Part shown: positions 17,584-27,055 of the stretch, piece by piece
Layout of the letters: every line of letters begins with the position of its first letter
How positions within the stretch are numbered: position 1 is the first letter of the stretch
Notes under the pieces: generated by a model
The model's database searches: none
The model's input: only the letters and a program-made list of their open reading frames with translations
Told to the model about the DNA's origin: nothing
Position numbers and translations under genes: made by a program
NCBI RefSeq assembly: GCF_009177065.1
Contig: NZ_WEZF01000006.1
Span: 245,674 to 309,673, forward strand
Origin: Tautonia marina
GTDB taxonomy: Bacteria > Planctomycetota > Planctomycetia > Isosphaerales > Isosphaeraceae
DNA: 64,000 nt
Direction of reading: 5' to 3'

Positions 17584-18804
17584 ATGCGGATCTTCATCTC
17601 TTGCGGCGAGCCGAGTGGCGACCTGCATGCCGCGAACCTGATCCGGGCGCTCCGTCGCCGGTTGCCCGGTGCCAAGTTTGTTGGCTTCGGCGGCCCCCGG
17701 ATGTCCGAGGCCGGGGCCTCATTGCTTTACCCTCTGGTCAACCTGGCCGTCATGTGGATCGCCCAGGTGATCCTGAATCTTCACGTCTTCATCGGCCTGC
17801 TGCGCCAGGCGGGGCGTTCCTTCCGAGAGGATCGGCCCGACGCGGTGGTCCTGATCGACAACCCCGGCTTCAACTGGGGAGTGGCCCGCAGGGCCAAGGC
17901 CCTGGGCATTCCGGTCATCTACTTCGTCCCGCCGCAGCTCTGGGCCTGGGCCGGCTGGCGCGTGGTCAAGGTCAAGAAGTACGTCGATCACGTCCTCTGC
18001 ACCTTGCCTTTCGAGCCCTCCTGGTACCGTGACCGAGGTTTTCAGGGGGCTGAATACGTCGGCCACCCTTACTTCGACGAACTGGCCGATCGCGTGCTTG
18101 ACGATGCGTTCCTGGTCGAGCAACGGACCCGATCCGGCCGGGTTGTTGCCCTGCTTCCAGGGTCAAGGACGCAGGAAGTCGAACGAAACTTCCCGATGAT
18201 GCTCCGCGCCGCGGCCATCGTGGCTCGGTCGCGACCGGATGTCCGGTTTGCGGTGGCCTGCCTGAACGATCGGCACCGGGAGCGGTGTGCAGAGATGATC
18301 GCCGCCGAGCCGCTGGTCGCGGGTCTCCCGATCGAACTCTACGCTGGCCGGACCCCGGAATTGATCCGGCTGGCGGATCTCTGCTGGGCGGTTTCCGGAT
18401 CCGTCAGCCTGGAGCTGATGACCGAGGCGTTACCGACCGTCGTTGTCTACAAGCTCGGGGCCGCGCATCTGTGGCTGGCCAACAAAATTGTCCAGGTTCG
18501 CTACATGACCCTGGTCAATCTGCTGGCCGACGCCGAGTTGATGCCCGAATATCCCACCTCGAGCGATGTTTCCCACGAGATGGCCGACCACGCCCTCACT
18601 TGGCTGAATGATGAGGCCGAGCGGCTTCGCGTTTCGGAATCGCTCGCCGCGCTACGCGATCGGGTTGTCGTGCCCGGAGCGACCGAACGGGCGGCCGAAC
18701 ACATCGCCGCGATTCTGACGGCGGATCGTCCGGCCCCTCGTGGTCCTCACCGGCCCTTACGGGTGCCGAGCGGTCAGGACGAGCGCATCGAACAGGCGGG
18801 TTGA
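17584..18804 (+). CDS. lpxB: Lipid-A-disaccharide synthase
   Basis: LpxB (GT19) joins UDP-2,3-diacylglucosamine and 2,3-diacylglucosamine-1-phosphate to form the lipid A disaccharide at the inner membrane. The 406-residue protein has IFISCGEPSGDLHAANLI at the N-terminus, GFGGPRMSEAGASLLYPL, DNPGFNWGVARRAKALGIPV, FVPPQLWAWAGWRV, and the donor-site box LLPGSRTQEVERNFPMML. All are family signatures. I start at 17584 because the family starts there; a GGAGG 14 nt upstream is rather far. The C-terminus is slightly extended with a basic tail. Its presence implies lipid A synthesis in this planctomycete. Confidence 0.95.
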   Translation: MRIFISCGEPSGDLHAANLIRALRRRLPGAKFVGFGGPRMSEAGASLLYPLVNLAVMWIAQVILNLHVFIGLLRQAGRSFREDRPDAVVLIDNPGFNWGVARRAKALGIPVIYFVPPQLWAWAGWRVVKVKKYVDHVLCTLPFEPSWYRDRGFQGAEYVGHPYFDELADRVLDDAFLVEQRTRSGRVVALLPGSRTQEVERNFPMMLRAAAIVARSRPDVRFAVACLNDRHRERCAEMIAAEPLVAGLPIELYAGRTPELIRLADLCWAVSGSVSLELMTEALPTVVVYKLGAAHLWLANKIVQVRYMTLVNLLADAELMPEYPTSSDVSHEMADHALTWLNDEAERLRVSESLAALRDRVVVPGATERAAEHIAAILTADRPAPRGPHRPLRVPSGQDERIEQAG

Positions 18805-18827
18805 TCGTTCAAAGGACCGATCGGGAG

Positions 18828-20636
18828 TCAACGCGACTCCCGGTCATTGATCCACTGGCGAAGGGTGTTGGCCGGGATTCCCAGGTCCTTCTCTGCCGGT
18901 GAAGGGCCCCCGAGCCAGCTCACGGCGAAGCATCGCCAGAGGTCCTCCCAGAGTGGCAAGGGAAGGGGGGGCTGATCTGATTGCCAGTGTCTGCTGCTCT
19001 GGACAGCGTCCCAGGCCGCGGGAAACCGTTCGTCGAAAAGCGTGTCGGTGACCGTCCGGGCCTCCTCAGGATCGAGGTCCGTACCCTTGGCGAGGATCTT
19101 GGCGGCCAGGGTGCGAAGACGGCGCTGCCAGTCGTTCTGAGACGCGGACGACGGGGGACGAGATGGGGAGGCCGACGCCACGGAGGCCGCGAGGGGCCTG
19201 GCGGTTCGTTCCCCATCGGACGCAAACGGCTCGACCTGTGCCCATTCCAGCTGGTCTGCTTCGCGATAGTGGCGATAGATTGCCCGCTCCAGCACATTCC
19301 GCAACTCTCGGCTGTTGCTTTCCTGAAACGTGAGCGTTTGCAAGCGAGCGACGGCTTCGTCGGACAGTTCGAGATCAACCCCCAGCTCGGCTGACAGAGT
19401 GCGCGTGAGCCATCGGGCCTGAGCCTCGATGTCTTCCGGACGGTCACGCAGGGGAGGAACGGCGACGAGCAAGCGCTCCACTCGAGCCAGAAAGGCGACG
19501 GGGAGTTCGCCCGATTGCCGACGCTCACGCCAGGGGCCGGTTTCGACGGTCAACACAACGGCACACTCGGCGCGTCGGCGGATTTCTTCCTCACCGAGCC
19601 GTCCGTATTCGCCATCCTCAAGAAACGAGTGCAGAATCGCGGAGCAAGCCGGCGGCAACCGATGCACGTCGTCGAGCAGGAGAACGCCCTTGCCGGTGGC
19701 CGACACCAGGCCGGGGCGATCTTCCCTGGCATCGGTAAAGGCCCCTCGCTTGTGGCCGAAGAGGATGCTTCGGAGCAAGGTTTCGTTGGTCAGTTCACTG
19801 CAGGATGCGACGACCAGCGGGGCGGATCGCCGATCCGATGCCGCGTGGAAGAGTTCGGCCAACCCTCGCTTACCGGTGCCGCTCTCACCGTCGATTAGCA
19901 GGCAGGGGAGTGGTCGCCTCATCCGACTGCCGGAAGGCACGTCCGCCGATCCGATCAACTGCGCCAGATCGAAGAGCTGCGCGACCACGGCGCCGAAGCT
20001 CTCTGACTGATAGATCAGGCCGCGGTCGCCGATCTCCTGAGCAAAGGCCCGGGCTGCCGGCTGGGCCAGGTGACGCTCGACGGCTCGAACGACCTGTTCG
20101 GCCAGATCGTCGGCTCCCCCCGAGCCTCCTGCCCCCTTTCGGATGAACCGATCGCTTGGGAAGTCGTCGGGCCGAGGATAGGCCGAGTAGAGCAGACCCT
20201 GGACTTCAGGATGGACCCTCGCCGCCTCTGCCACGAAGTACTGGCCGGCTCGCTGCCCTCCCGCATCGTCCGAGAACCGCTGGTCGGAGACGACCGCGGC
20301 AAAGGTCTGCTGGTTCAGGAGTCGTCGTGCCAGCTCAAACGATCCTCCCCGTTCCCGGACGAGATGGAGATGAACTTCGAACGGAGCACGGTAGCGGTAG
20401 GACTCGACCCGGCTACTCTCAAACCCATGTGCCGAAACCTTGACGCGTACCGGCCCCCTCGCATCGTCGGGAGCGGCACCGCGACGAAGCAACCCGGCGA
20501 TCTCTCGGCTCTGCGACAGACCGCGTCCCAGTTCCTGCACGAACCCGGGGACGAGCGATTCGAGGACCCTCGGATCGTCGTCGAGGATCATGACATGAGG
20601 AATCCAGGGCATCAGCGAAACCTTGGCCAGGGTCAT
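18828..20636 (-). CDS. Receiver-like plus sigma-54 activator (AAA+) regulator
   Basis: About 602 residues. The N-terminus resembles a response-regulator receiver: VMILDDDPRVLES gives the acidic pocket, AAVVSDQRFSDD the phospho-acceptor Asp, and FIRKGAG the Lys, but about 55 unusual residues separate pocket and acceptor. The AAA+ domain has Walker A IDGESGTGKRGL, Walker B LLLLDDVHRL, and a GAFTGA variant GAFTDA in FGHKRGAFTDA. The C-terminus carries an HTH (EKDLGIPANTLRQWIND). It is a plausible bacterial enhancer-binding protein. The start is uncertain among ATGs at 20636 and 20612. It overlaps a small hairpin at its 3' end and is convergent with lpxB. Confidence 0.8.
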   Translation of the reverse strand: MTLAKVSLMPWIPHVMILDDDPRVLESLVPGFVQELGRGLSQSREIAGLLRRGAAPDDARGPVRVKVSAHGFESSRVESYRYRAPFEVHLHLVRERGGSFELARRLLNQQTFAAVVSDQRFSDDAGGQRAGQYFVAEAARVHPEVQGLLYSAYPRPDDFPSDRFIRKGAGGSGGADDLAEQVVRAVERHLAQPAARAFAQEIGDRGLIYQSESFGAVVAQLFDLAQLIGSADVPSGSRMRRPLPCLLIDGESGTGKRGLAELFHAASDRRSAPLVVASCSELTNETLLRSILFGHKRGAFTDAREDRPGLVSATGKGVLLLDDVHRLPPACSAILHSFLEDGEYGRLGEEEIRRRAECAVVLTVETGPWRERRQSGELPVAFLARVERLLVAVPPLRDRPEDIEAQARWLTRTLSAELGVDLELSDEAVARLQTLTFQESNSRELRNVLERAIYRHYREADQLEWAQVEPFASDGERTARPLAASVASASPSRPPSSASQNDWQRRLRTLAAKILAKGTDLDPEEARTVTDTLFDERFPAAWDAVQSSRHWQSDQPPLPLPLWEDLWRCFAVSWLGGPSPAEKDLGIPANTLRQWINDRESR

Positions 20637-20847
20637 CAGTCGTGATTCTTCAATGTACCAGACGAGTTCGACCCTCCGCGACGGGTGGCACCACACGAGG
20701 GAGGGAATTCACCGGGAGACTGTGTCGGCTGACCCTTCCCGGATCGCTTGGCCTGGTGGACACTTGCAACCTGCGCGTCGGGTGGTACCATCCGATCATG
20801 TCCAGGGCCAGAGGCGATGGAGCCGGCCTGTTCCGGCGGGGTTTGTC

Positions 20848-22380
20848 ATGCTCGCCAAGCTCGCGTCGTACACGCTGATCGGAATCGAAGCCGAACCGGT
20901 CGAGGTTGAGGTTGACGTCTCGGCGACTCCTGTGCCGAAAACCGTACTGGTGGGTCTGGCCGAGGCCGCCGTCCGGGAAAGTACCCACCGGGTCGAACGA
21001 GCGCTGGTCAATTCCGGCTACCGGCGCCCTTCCGATCGTGTTGTGATCAATCTTGCCCCCGCCGATCTGAAGAAGGATGCCGGTGGCTTCGACCTGCCGA
21101 TCGCTCTGGGACTGTTGCTGGCCAGTGGTCAAATCAGCCTGGAACGACTGGGAACCTTCGCGGTGGTCGGGGAACTGGCCCTGACCGGCGAGACGCGGCC
21201 GATCAAGGGGGCCCTGGCCATGGCCCTCCGTGCTCGTCAGGAAGGTCGAACCGGGCTGCTCGTGCCCGCCGCCAATGCCTCGGAGGCCGCCGTGGTGGAG
21301 GGGCTCGACGTCTTCCCGATCGGCAGTCTGGCCGAGGCCGTTGGCTTCCTCTCCGGACAACTTGATACGGAACCAACCGCCGTTGACGTCGACGATGTCT
21401 TCCATCGCGCCGCCCATTACGAAGAAGACTTCTCCGACGTGAAGGGCCAGGACGGTGCCAAGCGGGCCCTCCTGATCGCGGCCGCCGGTTCTCACAATTT
21501 GCTCATGATCGGCCCTCCCGGGACGGGGAAGACGCTCCTGGCGCGCCGCCTGCCGACGATCATGCCCCCCTTGACGCCATCGGAAAGCCTGGAAACGACT
21601 CGTATCTACAGCGCGATGGGCTTGCTGGGTTCGCAACCCTTACTCGGTGTTCGCCCGTTTCGATCCCCGCACCACTCGGTCAGCGATGCCGGCCTCGTCG
21701 GAGGCGGAAGCACGCCCCAGCCCGGCGAGATTTCGCTCGCCCATAAAGGGGTTTTGTTCCTCGATGAGCTTCCCGAATTCAATCGGAAAACTCTGGAAGT
21801 CCTGCGCCAGCCTCTGGAAGAAGGGTGCGTCACCATCAGCCGGGCCTTGCGAAGTGTGACCTTTCCGGCCGATTTCGTACTCGTCGCGGCGATGAACCCG
21901 TGTCCCTGCGGGTATCGCGGTGATCCGCGCAAGGCGTGCAGTTGTTCGCCCCCTCAGGTCGAGCGCTACCTGGGAAAGATCAGCGGACCGTTGCTCGACC
22001 GGATCGACCTGCACATTCACGTCCCGGCGGTTCCCTTTACCCAGCTTGCCGAAGCGCCTCCCGGACCGAATTCGGCCGAATTCCTCGACAAGGTTCTCGA
22101 TGCCCGAGCGCGACAACTCGACCGATTTGGTCCGAGCGGCCCCGGCGTCAATGGTCGAATGACTCCTCGGCAGGTTCGGAAGATCTGCACCTTGAAACCC
22201 GAGTCGGCCGCCTTGCTCAAAGGAGCAATGGAGGAGCTTGGCCTCTCGGCCCGAGCCCACGACAAGGTCCTTCGCGTCTCGCGGACCCTGGCCGATCTGG
22301 AAGGAACCGACGCCATCGAACCGCAGCACGTGGCCGAGGCCGTCGGCTACCGATCGCTCGACCGCAGCGTCTGGGCCTGA
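20848..22380 (+). CDS. YifB/ComM-family Mg-chelatase-like ATPase
   Basis: A 510-residue protein, the normal length of YifB/ComM. It has the ChlI-like N-terminal Lon-type domain (VEVDVSATPVPKTVLVGLAE, NLAPADLKKDAGGFDLPIAL), Walker A MIGPPGTGKTLLARRLP, LAHKGVLFLDELPEF as Walker B, and MNPCPCGYRGDPRKAC. ComM is a hexameric helicase that drives branch migration during natural transformation; YifB homologues are also called competence proteins. With the ComEA-like gene at 1.1 kb it hints at DNA uptake ability, though the genes are not linked. The start MLAKLASYTLIGIE matches the family. Confidence 0.93.
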   Translation: MLAKLASYTLIGIEAEPVEVEVDVSATPVPKTVLVGLAEAAVRESTHRVERALVNSGYRRPSDRVVINLAPADLKKDAGGFDLPIALGLLLASGQISLERLGTFAVVGELALTGETRPIKGALAMALRARQEGRTGLLVPAANASEAAVVEGLDVFPIGSLAEAVGFLSGQLDTEPTAVDVDDVFHRAAHYEEDFSDVKGQDGAKRALLIAAAGSHNLLMIGPPGTGKTLLARRLPTIMPPLTPSESLETTRIYSAMGLLGSQPLLGVRPFRSPHHSVSDAGLVGGGSTPQPGEISLAHKGVLFLDELPEFNRKTLEVLRQPLEEGCVTISRALRSVTFPADFVLVAAMNPCPCGYRGDPRKACSCSPPQVERYLGKISGPLLDRIDLHIHVPAVPFTQLAEAPPGPNSAEFLDKVLDARARQLDRFGPSGPGVNGRMTPRQVRKICTLKPESAALLKGAMEELGLSARAHDKVLRVSRTLADLEGTDAIEPQHVAEAVGYRSLDRSVWA

Positions 22381-22427
22381 GACGCAATTCCACGCTCCTT
22401 CCCCTCCGCGTCAAGGAATCGAGAATC

Positions 22428-23321
22428 ATGAGATCGCCGATCCTGTTTGCTGCTGCGTTCTTCTGCCTGGCATCACTCGCGCAGGCAAGCCAGGAGCGAA
22501 CCGCCGAAGTGACCGCCGACATTGTGTACACGACGGTGGAGGGCCGGGAGTTGAAGCTCGACCTTGCCCAGCCGGCCGACCGATCCGCCCCTCGGCCCGC
22601 GATCGTCGCCATTCATGGGGGGGCCTGGAGGGCCGGAGACAAGGGTGATCTCCGGAACCTTCTCGTCGAATTCGCCGAAGCCGGGTACGTGGCGATCTCC
22701 CCCGAGTACCGCTTCTGTCCCGAGTACACCTTTCCCGCCCAGATCTACGACGTGAAGGCCGCGGTCCGATGGCTCCGAGCGAACGCTGACACGTATGGCG
22801 TTGACCCCGACCGGATCGGCGCGGTCGGTTTCTCGGCCGGAGGACATCTGGCCTTGCTCCTTGGACTGACCGATGTCGGTGACGACTTGGAGGGGGCAGT
22901 TGCCGAGGATGCTCCGGCCTCAAACGTTCAGGCCGTGGTCAATTTCTTTGGACCGACCGACCTGCTGGCCGACGATCTCCCGATGATCTCCATTCCCTTG
23001 CGAAACGATTTCATCGGCGGCACTCCCGAGGAAAAACCCGGGGCAACCGCCGCGGCGTCGCCGATCTCCCACGTTTCGAAGGGAGATGCGCCGATCCTCG
23101 TCTTCCAGGGCACGGCCGACCCCCTCATCCCGACCTCACAGGCCATCACTTTGGCCTCGGCGATGGCCGAGGCGGGTGTCCCCGGCCGTGTCGAGCTCAT
23201 TATTGGAGCAGGGCACGGGGTGAGCGGTCCGGAACTCCCCCGCACCAAGGAAGCAACCTTTGAGTTCTTCGATCTCCATCTGAAGTCCGAGGGAGCGGTT
23301 CCCGAATTCCTCAAACCGTGA
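22428..23321 (+). CDS. Secreted alpha/beta hydrolase (esterase/lipase, BD-FAE-like)
   Basis: A 297-residue protein with a signal peptide (SPILFAAAFFCLASLAQAS) and an alpha/beta hydrolase fold. The oxyanion box is IVAIHGGAWRAGDKG, the nucleophile elbow GAVGFSAGGHLALLL, and the late histidine GAGHGVSGPELP; an Asp in TADPLIPTSQA completes the triad. This pattern fits BD-FAE/hormone-sensitive-lipase type esterases, often acting on feruloyl or acetyl esters of polysaccharides in planctomycetes. The substrate is not known. GGAATCGAG before the ATG supports the start; it follows the YifB gene by 47 bp and ends at a bidirectional hairpin. Confidence 0.88.
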   Translation: MRSPILFAAAFFCLASLAQASQERTAEVTADIVYTTVEGRELKLDLAQPADRSAPRPAIVAIHGGAWRAGDKGDLRNLLVEFAEAGYVAISPEYRFCPEYTFPAQIYDVKAAVRWLRANADTYGVDPDRIGAVGFSAGGHLALLLGLTDVGDDLEGAVAEDAPASNVQAVVNFFGPTDLLADDLPMISIPLRNDFIGGTPEEKPGATAAASPISHVSKGDAPILVFQGTADPLIPTSQAITLASAMAEAGVPGRVELIIGAGHGVSGPELPRTKEATFEFFDLHLKSEGAVPEFLKP

Positions 23322-23335
23322 GCCAAGGGCGAACA

Positions 23336-23370
23336 GACCGCCTTGGTGGGGTAAGCGAGCCGAGGCGGTC
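23336..23370. terminator. Bidirectional hairpin between convergent genes
   Basis: GACCGCCTTGG (23336-23346) and CCGAGGCGGTC (23360-23370) pair over 11 positions with one G-U, in the 65-bp gap between the esterase and the DUF4432 gene. There is no clear T tract. Confidence 0.5.
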
Positions 23371-23386
23371 AATCGGTCATCCACGA

Positions 23387-24622
23387 TCAGGCGGGGGCAA
23401 AGGGTTCACAAGGATTCGGATGGACCTCGGGACCGTTCCCGGACTGGAGACCTTGGATTTCCTCCTCGACGGCGGCGACGGCGTCGGCCGATCCGAGCAA
23501 TTCCAGGGTGAGTTCCGCGACGTGAGACGCTCCGGGGGCCAGTTCCACAAACCGGCCTTGCCGTCGCTCGAAATCTTTGGGGTTCGGGTAGTTGGTGGCC
23601 GGTTCGAGGCCGGTCACATACCCTTCGTTGGGCCCCATCGTGTTTTTCCAGAGGGTGAAACACGGCAACTGCGACGTGGCAAACCAGAGCACAAACGCCT
23701 TGTCTCCTGAGGCGTTCCGGAGCATCACGGCCGTTCTTCCCTCGGGGCCGGCTCCTTTTAATGTGTAAAGATACACCTGCTCGGCAAAGCCGGGTTCGGG
23801 CGAGCCGAAGGTGTCGTAGTGACCAATCCCCTCGGCGGCTCTCGTGGTCTGAGGCACGACGGTTTCGGCAGCGGCCACGACCCGGGCACCTGCTTCGAGA
23901 TACGGCGGCCCGAGATTCCAGTGGTAGAGAATCACCAACGGGGTCGGCCGATCCCCGAGGTTGACAAACTCATCACGAACCACCAGGCGGTTTGACCCCG
24001 GAGTGGTGGAATATCGGGTCATCATGCGGAGCCTCGGCCCAAACAAGCGGGCCTCATCCACCTGTCCAGTCACAACGAGTTCATGGGGAGGTGCTTCGGA
24101 AACCTCGATCGAAACCTGGTGAGCAGGGATGTTCTGGATCCGACCATGCAGGCCATGAGCAAACGGCCCGTCCTGACCCGGTGGCCCGTTGTGCTCCAGG
24201 CCACAGCGCGCGAGCAGTTCGTCGAATCCATCGAGCCAGCCAAACCCTCCCAGTCCAGCAAGGTTGACGTGCGCAGGGTGAACGGGGCCATCGCCGACCG
24301 GTGAGGTCCAACCGACGGGGGCTCCCTGGAACTGACCTCGCCAGAGCCCCATGCCTCGCGTTGCCACGATGTCGAAGGCCAGGGCACCGTTGTCGACTCG
24401 AATCAACTCGACCCCGTCGCGTCGGCCTCCCCGAAGCGTTCGCGCGTTGATCGACCACGATGGAGTCGAGGGAAGACCGAGCGACGCGGGAGTGATTGTT
24501 GTTCCGTCGCTCTGCCGTTCGATCCGCAGATCATCACGTTCAATCCGCACCAGGAAGACTCCGTTGTGGGAACGCGCCGAAGACGATGAGCCCCAGGGCA
24601 CGTTCCAGGCAACCATGACCAT
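23387..24622 (-). CDS. DUF4432 family, aldose-1-epimerase-like protein
   Basis: About 411 residues with a galactose-mutarotase-like beta-sandwich. Typical DUF4432 marks are DGVELIRVDNGALAFDIVAT, RGMGLWRGQFQGAPVGW, GLEHNGPPGQDGPFAHGLHGRI with the first catalytic-type histidines, ILYHWNLGPPYLEAGARV, and TGLEPATNYPNPKDFERRQG. Relatives bind hexose or keto sugar substrates and may act as epimerases. No signal peptide is evident, so it is probably cytosolic. The exact start is unclear: ATGs at 24664, 24622 and 24616 all lack a strong binding site. Confidence 0.85.
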   Translation of the reverse strand: MVMVAWNVPWGSSSSARSHNGVFLVRIERDDLRIERQSDGTTITPASLGLPSTPSWSINARTLRGGRRDGVELIRVDNGALAFDIVATRGMGLWRGQFQGAPVGWTSPVGDGPVHPAHVNLAGLGGFGWLDGFDELLARCGLEHNGPPGQDGPFAHGLHGRIQNIPAHQVSIEVSEAPPHELVVTGQVDEARLFGPRLRMMTRYSTTPGSNRLVVRDEFVNLGDRPTPLVILYHWNLGPPYLEAGARVVAAAETVVPQTTRAAEGIGHYDTFGSPEPGFAEQVYLYTLKGAGPEGRTAVMLRNASGDKAFVLWFATSQLPCFTLWKNTMGPNEGYVTGLEPATNYPNPKDFERRQGRFVELAPGASHVAELTLELLGSADAVAAVEEEIQGLQSGNGPEVHPNPCEPFAPA

Positions 24623-25027
24623 CGACAAGGACCCCGATTGGCACCAAAGGCTAACGCACCCCATTCCTTCAGAAAAGGGGACAAGTCTCGCGACATCGTG
24701 TTACGTTATCTTCACCGAACATGCAGCGAACGACACGATCCAACGGATTCAGCGATGCGTCTTGCATACAATGAACTTATCAATCTCAGGAACGTCATCT
24801 CTTCGACGATTGTTCGTGGTTCCTCAGACCTGACAACAATCTGCGTCTCTGGAGATGGAAATGACCGGCTCCCATCCTGAAGGACCAGAACTAGGGGGTG
24901 GATGGGTTTGCTGGCAGGGGGCAGTCTGCTTGTGTTGAGGCGTCGGAGTACCACGCGACTTCGCCGAACATCCCAATCTGGGCGATGCTCTCTCGATGCC
25001 GGGAACGGGAAACAGAGGAGGGATGAG
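24623..25027. other. Intergenic region between divergent genes
   Basis: About 405 bp, AT-richer around 24690-24850 (TTACGTTATCTTCACC, TACAATGAACTTATCAATC). It must contain the two divergent promoters. I see no RNA gene. A plus-strand frame continues upstream of 25028 but lacks a ribosome binding site. Confidence 0.4.
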
Positions 25028-26581
25028 TTGGACCTGTTCGGCCGCGCAAAACAATGGGTCAAAGGGATGGCTCCGGCCGATCCCCCAGAGGTGCAAACCT
25101 TTCGAGTCAGCTGTCCAGAGGGTCATGTCATCCGGGGACGCAGACTGGAAGGGTATCAGGCACTTCGGTGTCCGGAATGTGGCCTTGGGGTCTTCGTGCT
25201 CCCGAGCAGCCCTCTCCCCATGCCGCCTACCCCCGCCACCCGTGTTGATCCGAATCAACAGGCAGGGGCAGGGTTCGACGAGGCCCCGATCCCTCTCTCC
25301 GAGCATGTGCCCGACCCGCTCCACGAGGCTTCGGAGATCGACTGGCTCGAGCCGGTTGACCCGGCCGGGGAGCTGCTGCCAGGGGAGTCCTCCGGCTTCG
25401 ATCCGGTCGAGGCGGCCGTTTCGGACTTGCCGTCCTCCGAGAAACGGCGTCCGACACCTGGACGTGCTTCCCCCCTTGCAGATCGGCCTTCGGGCAGCAC
25501 ACTTCGTCCCTCGGTCCGGGGCCAGACAAAGGCCGATGAGCGTTTGCGCCCCGTCCAGCCCTCCTCATACGCGGGCCGACAGATCCTGGTCCCGACTCGA
25601 TCAGGTCTGGGAGCGCGTATCCGGCGGAATCGGCCCTTGCTGGTCGCGTTGGGGGTTGTCATGGTCCTGGGGGGAACCGTCGCCTGGACGATGGTGCAAA
25701 ATCAGCGGAGAAACGCGCCGATTCTGGTGGAGCAAGGCCGAGAGGAAGGGATCCCGGCCCTGAACCAGGGGGATTTTGACCGCGCTCATCGCATCCTCTC
25801 TCGTGCTGCAGAGGCGGTCGAGGCGCTCAAGGGTCAGATTCGAGGGGCCGATGAGGTCCGTCAGGCTGCTCGTGAGGCGTCCATTTTCGTCGACCTGATC
25901 CCCGATCGTCTGGAGGCGATCCTCGATCAACGGGCGCGATCGAGTGATGAATCCGAGTGGCAACAGCTCTTTGATCGTTCTTACAAAGGGCGAGCCATCC
26001 TCATCTCGGCACAGGTGACGGCCACGCCGGCCGACGCTGCCGGGCGCTACGAGCTGAACTACCGGATCCTGTCGGAGGGGCCGCTTGCTCCTCGAGAGGC
26101 TCGGATCGACTTTGAGGGGTTCCGACTGTTCGAGGTCAGCGAGCCTCAGGTGGGTTGGCAGATTCAGTTTGGGGCTCGGCTGGCGGCGGTCGAGTCGGAA
26201 CCGAACGGCTGGCGTTTTCGGCTTCAGCCGAACAGCGGGGTGACGATCACTCACCAGGAGGCGATCCAATCGCTCGGGTGGACTCCCGTGGAAACCGCCT
26301 CGTTCGCTCCCGAACCGGCCGAGGGGCTTCAGCGATCGCCTCTTTTGTTGACAGTGCTGCTCACCCCTTTAGTTCCTCAGGCACTGAGGGGGGAGACTCC
26401 CGATCGAATCTTGCAGCAACTCGGCGCCCCTCAATCCTTCGCCAGGTCCGCCTCACAGGGGGAGTACGTCGAACAGTGGATCTACAATGCCCCCTCAGGC
26501 GCTCGTCAGTATCTCAATTTTGTCCGATCGACCGGTCGCAGCGGTCCCGCCGTTGTTGACCAGGACTTCTATCTCCGATAA
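25028..26581 (+). CDS. Zinc-ribbon and single-span membrane protein of unknown function
   Basis: About 517 residues from a TTG start that has GGAGG 6 nt upstream (after CAGAGGAGGGATGAG). An N-terminal zinc-ribbon-like motif (CPEGHVIRG then CPECG) is followed by a Pro/Glu/Asp-rich linker of about 120 residues, one membrane span (PLLVALGVVMVLGGTVAWTMV), and an extracytoplasmic domain with an alpha-helical repeat-like start (GDFDRAHRILSRAAEAVEAL). The tail ends with a beta-rich part (EYVEQWIYNAPSGARQYLNF). The layout resembles planctomycete proteins with a zinc-finger head and a periplasmic sensor tail; the function is unknown. Confidence 0.7.
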   Translation: MDLFGRAKQWVKGMAPADPPEVQTFRVSCPEGHVIRGRRLEGYQALRCPECGLGVFVLPSSPLPMPPTPATRVDPNQQAGAGFDEAPIPLSEHVPDPLHEASEIDWLEPVDPAGELLPGESSGFDPVEAAVSDLPSSEKRRPTPGRASPLADRPSGSTLRPSVRGQTKADERLRPVQPSSYAGRQILVPTRSGLGARIRRNRPLLVALGVVMVLGGTVAWTMVQNQRRNAPILVEQGREEGIPALNQGDFDRAHRILSRAAEAVEALKGQIRGADEVRQAAREASIFVDLIPDRLEAILDQRARSSDESEWQQLFDRSYKGRAILISAQVTATPADAAGRYELNYRILSEGPLAPREARIDFEGFRLFEVSEPQVGWQIQFGARLAAVESEPNGWRFRLQPNSGVTITHQEAIQSLGWTPVETASFAPEPAEGLQRSPLLLTVLLTPLVPQALRGETPDRILQQLGAPQSFARSASQGEYVEQWIYNAPSGARQYLNFVRSTGRSGPAVVDQDFYLR

Positions 26582-27055
26582 ATTCCTCCGTCACACCAGC
26601 CTCAACGAAGTTGGCACTGGAGTTGCTGTTTGTCTTGTGAGGTTGCTGGTCTTGGTCATGAGGCCCTGAGTCGGTGGATCGTCCGTCAGGCCTGTCAAGA
26701 ACGAAGGGAAGGAGTGTCCGGGTTCTGATCGAATTTTTTCGGGGAATCCATCAAACCTTTCGCCTGGCTGGGCGTACTATTCTACACAGGTGACATCGAA
26801 GGCTCTGGTATCTTGCCCTTGGCGCATAATGTGCTAGGCTTCGCCACCCGGACGACGATCCTCACCTGAAGGTTTTTTCAGATCAGATTGGACTGGAGTC
26901 CGTCTGGATTCGAAGCGTCAGTTGCTTTAGAGCAACCTTGCACGAATCATTGCACCGCATCCGGTCCTTCACGTGGGTTCGGTCATCTTGTCCGGTTGCG
27001 GTCAGGATGTTGCCCATCGTCCCGCCCGCTCGCGACGAACATCTGGAGGTGTGTC
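26582..27055. other. Intergenic region upstream of the TraR/DksA gene
   Basis: About 474 bp. I see no coding frame or hairpin of note. The stretch CTATTCTACACAGG near 26780 could be part of a promoter, but I would not assign boxes. Confidence 0.4.
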
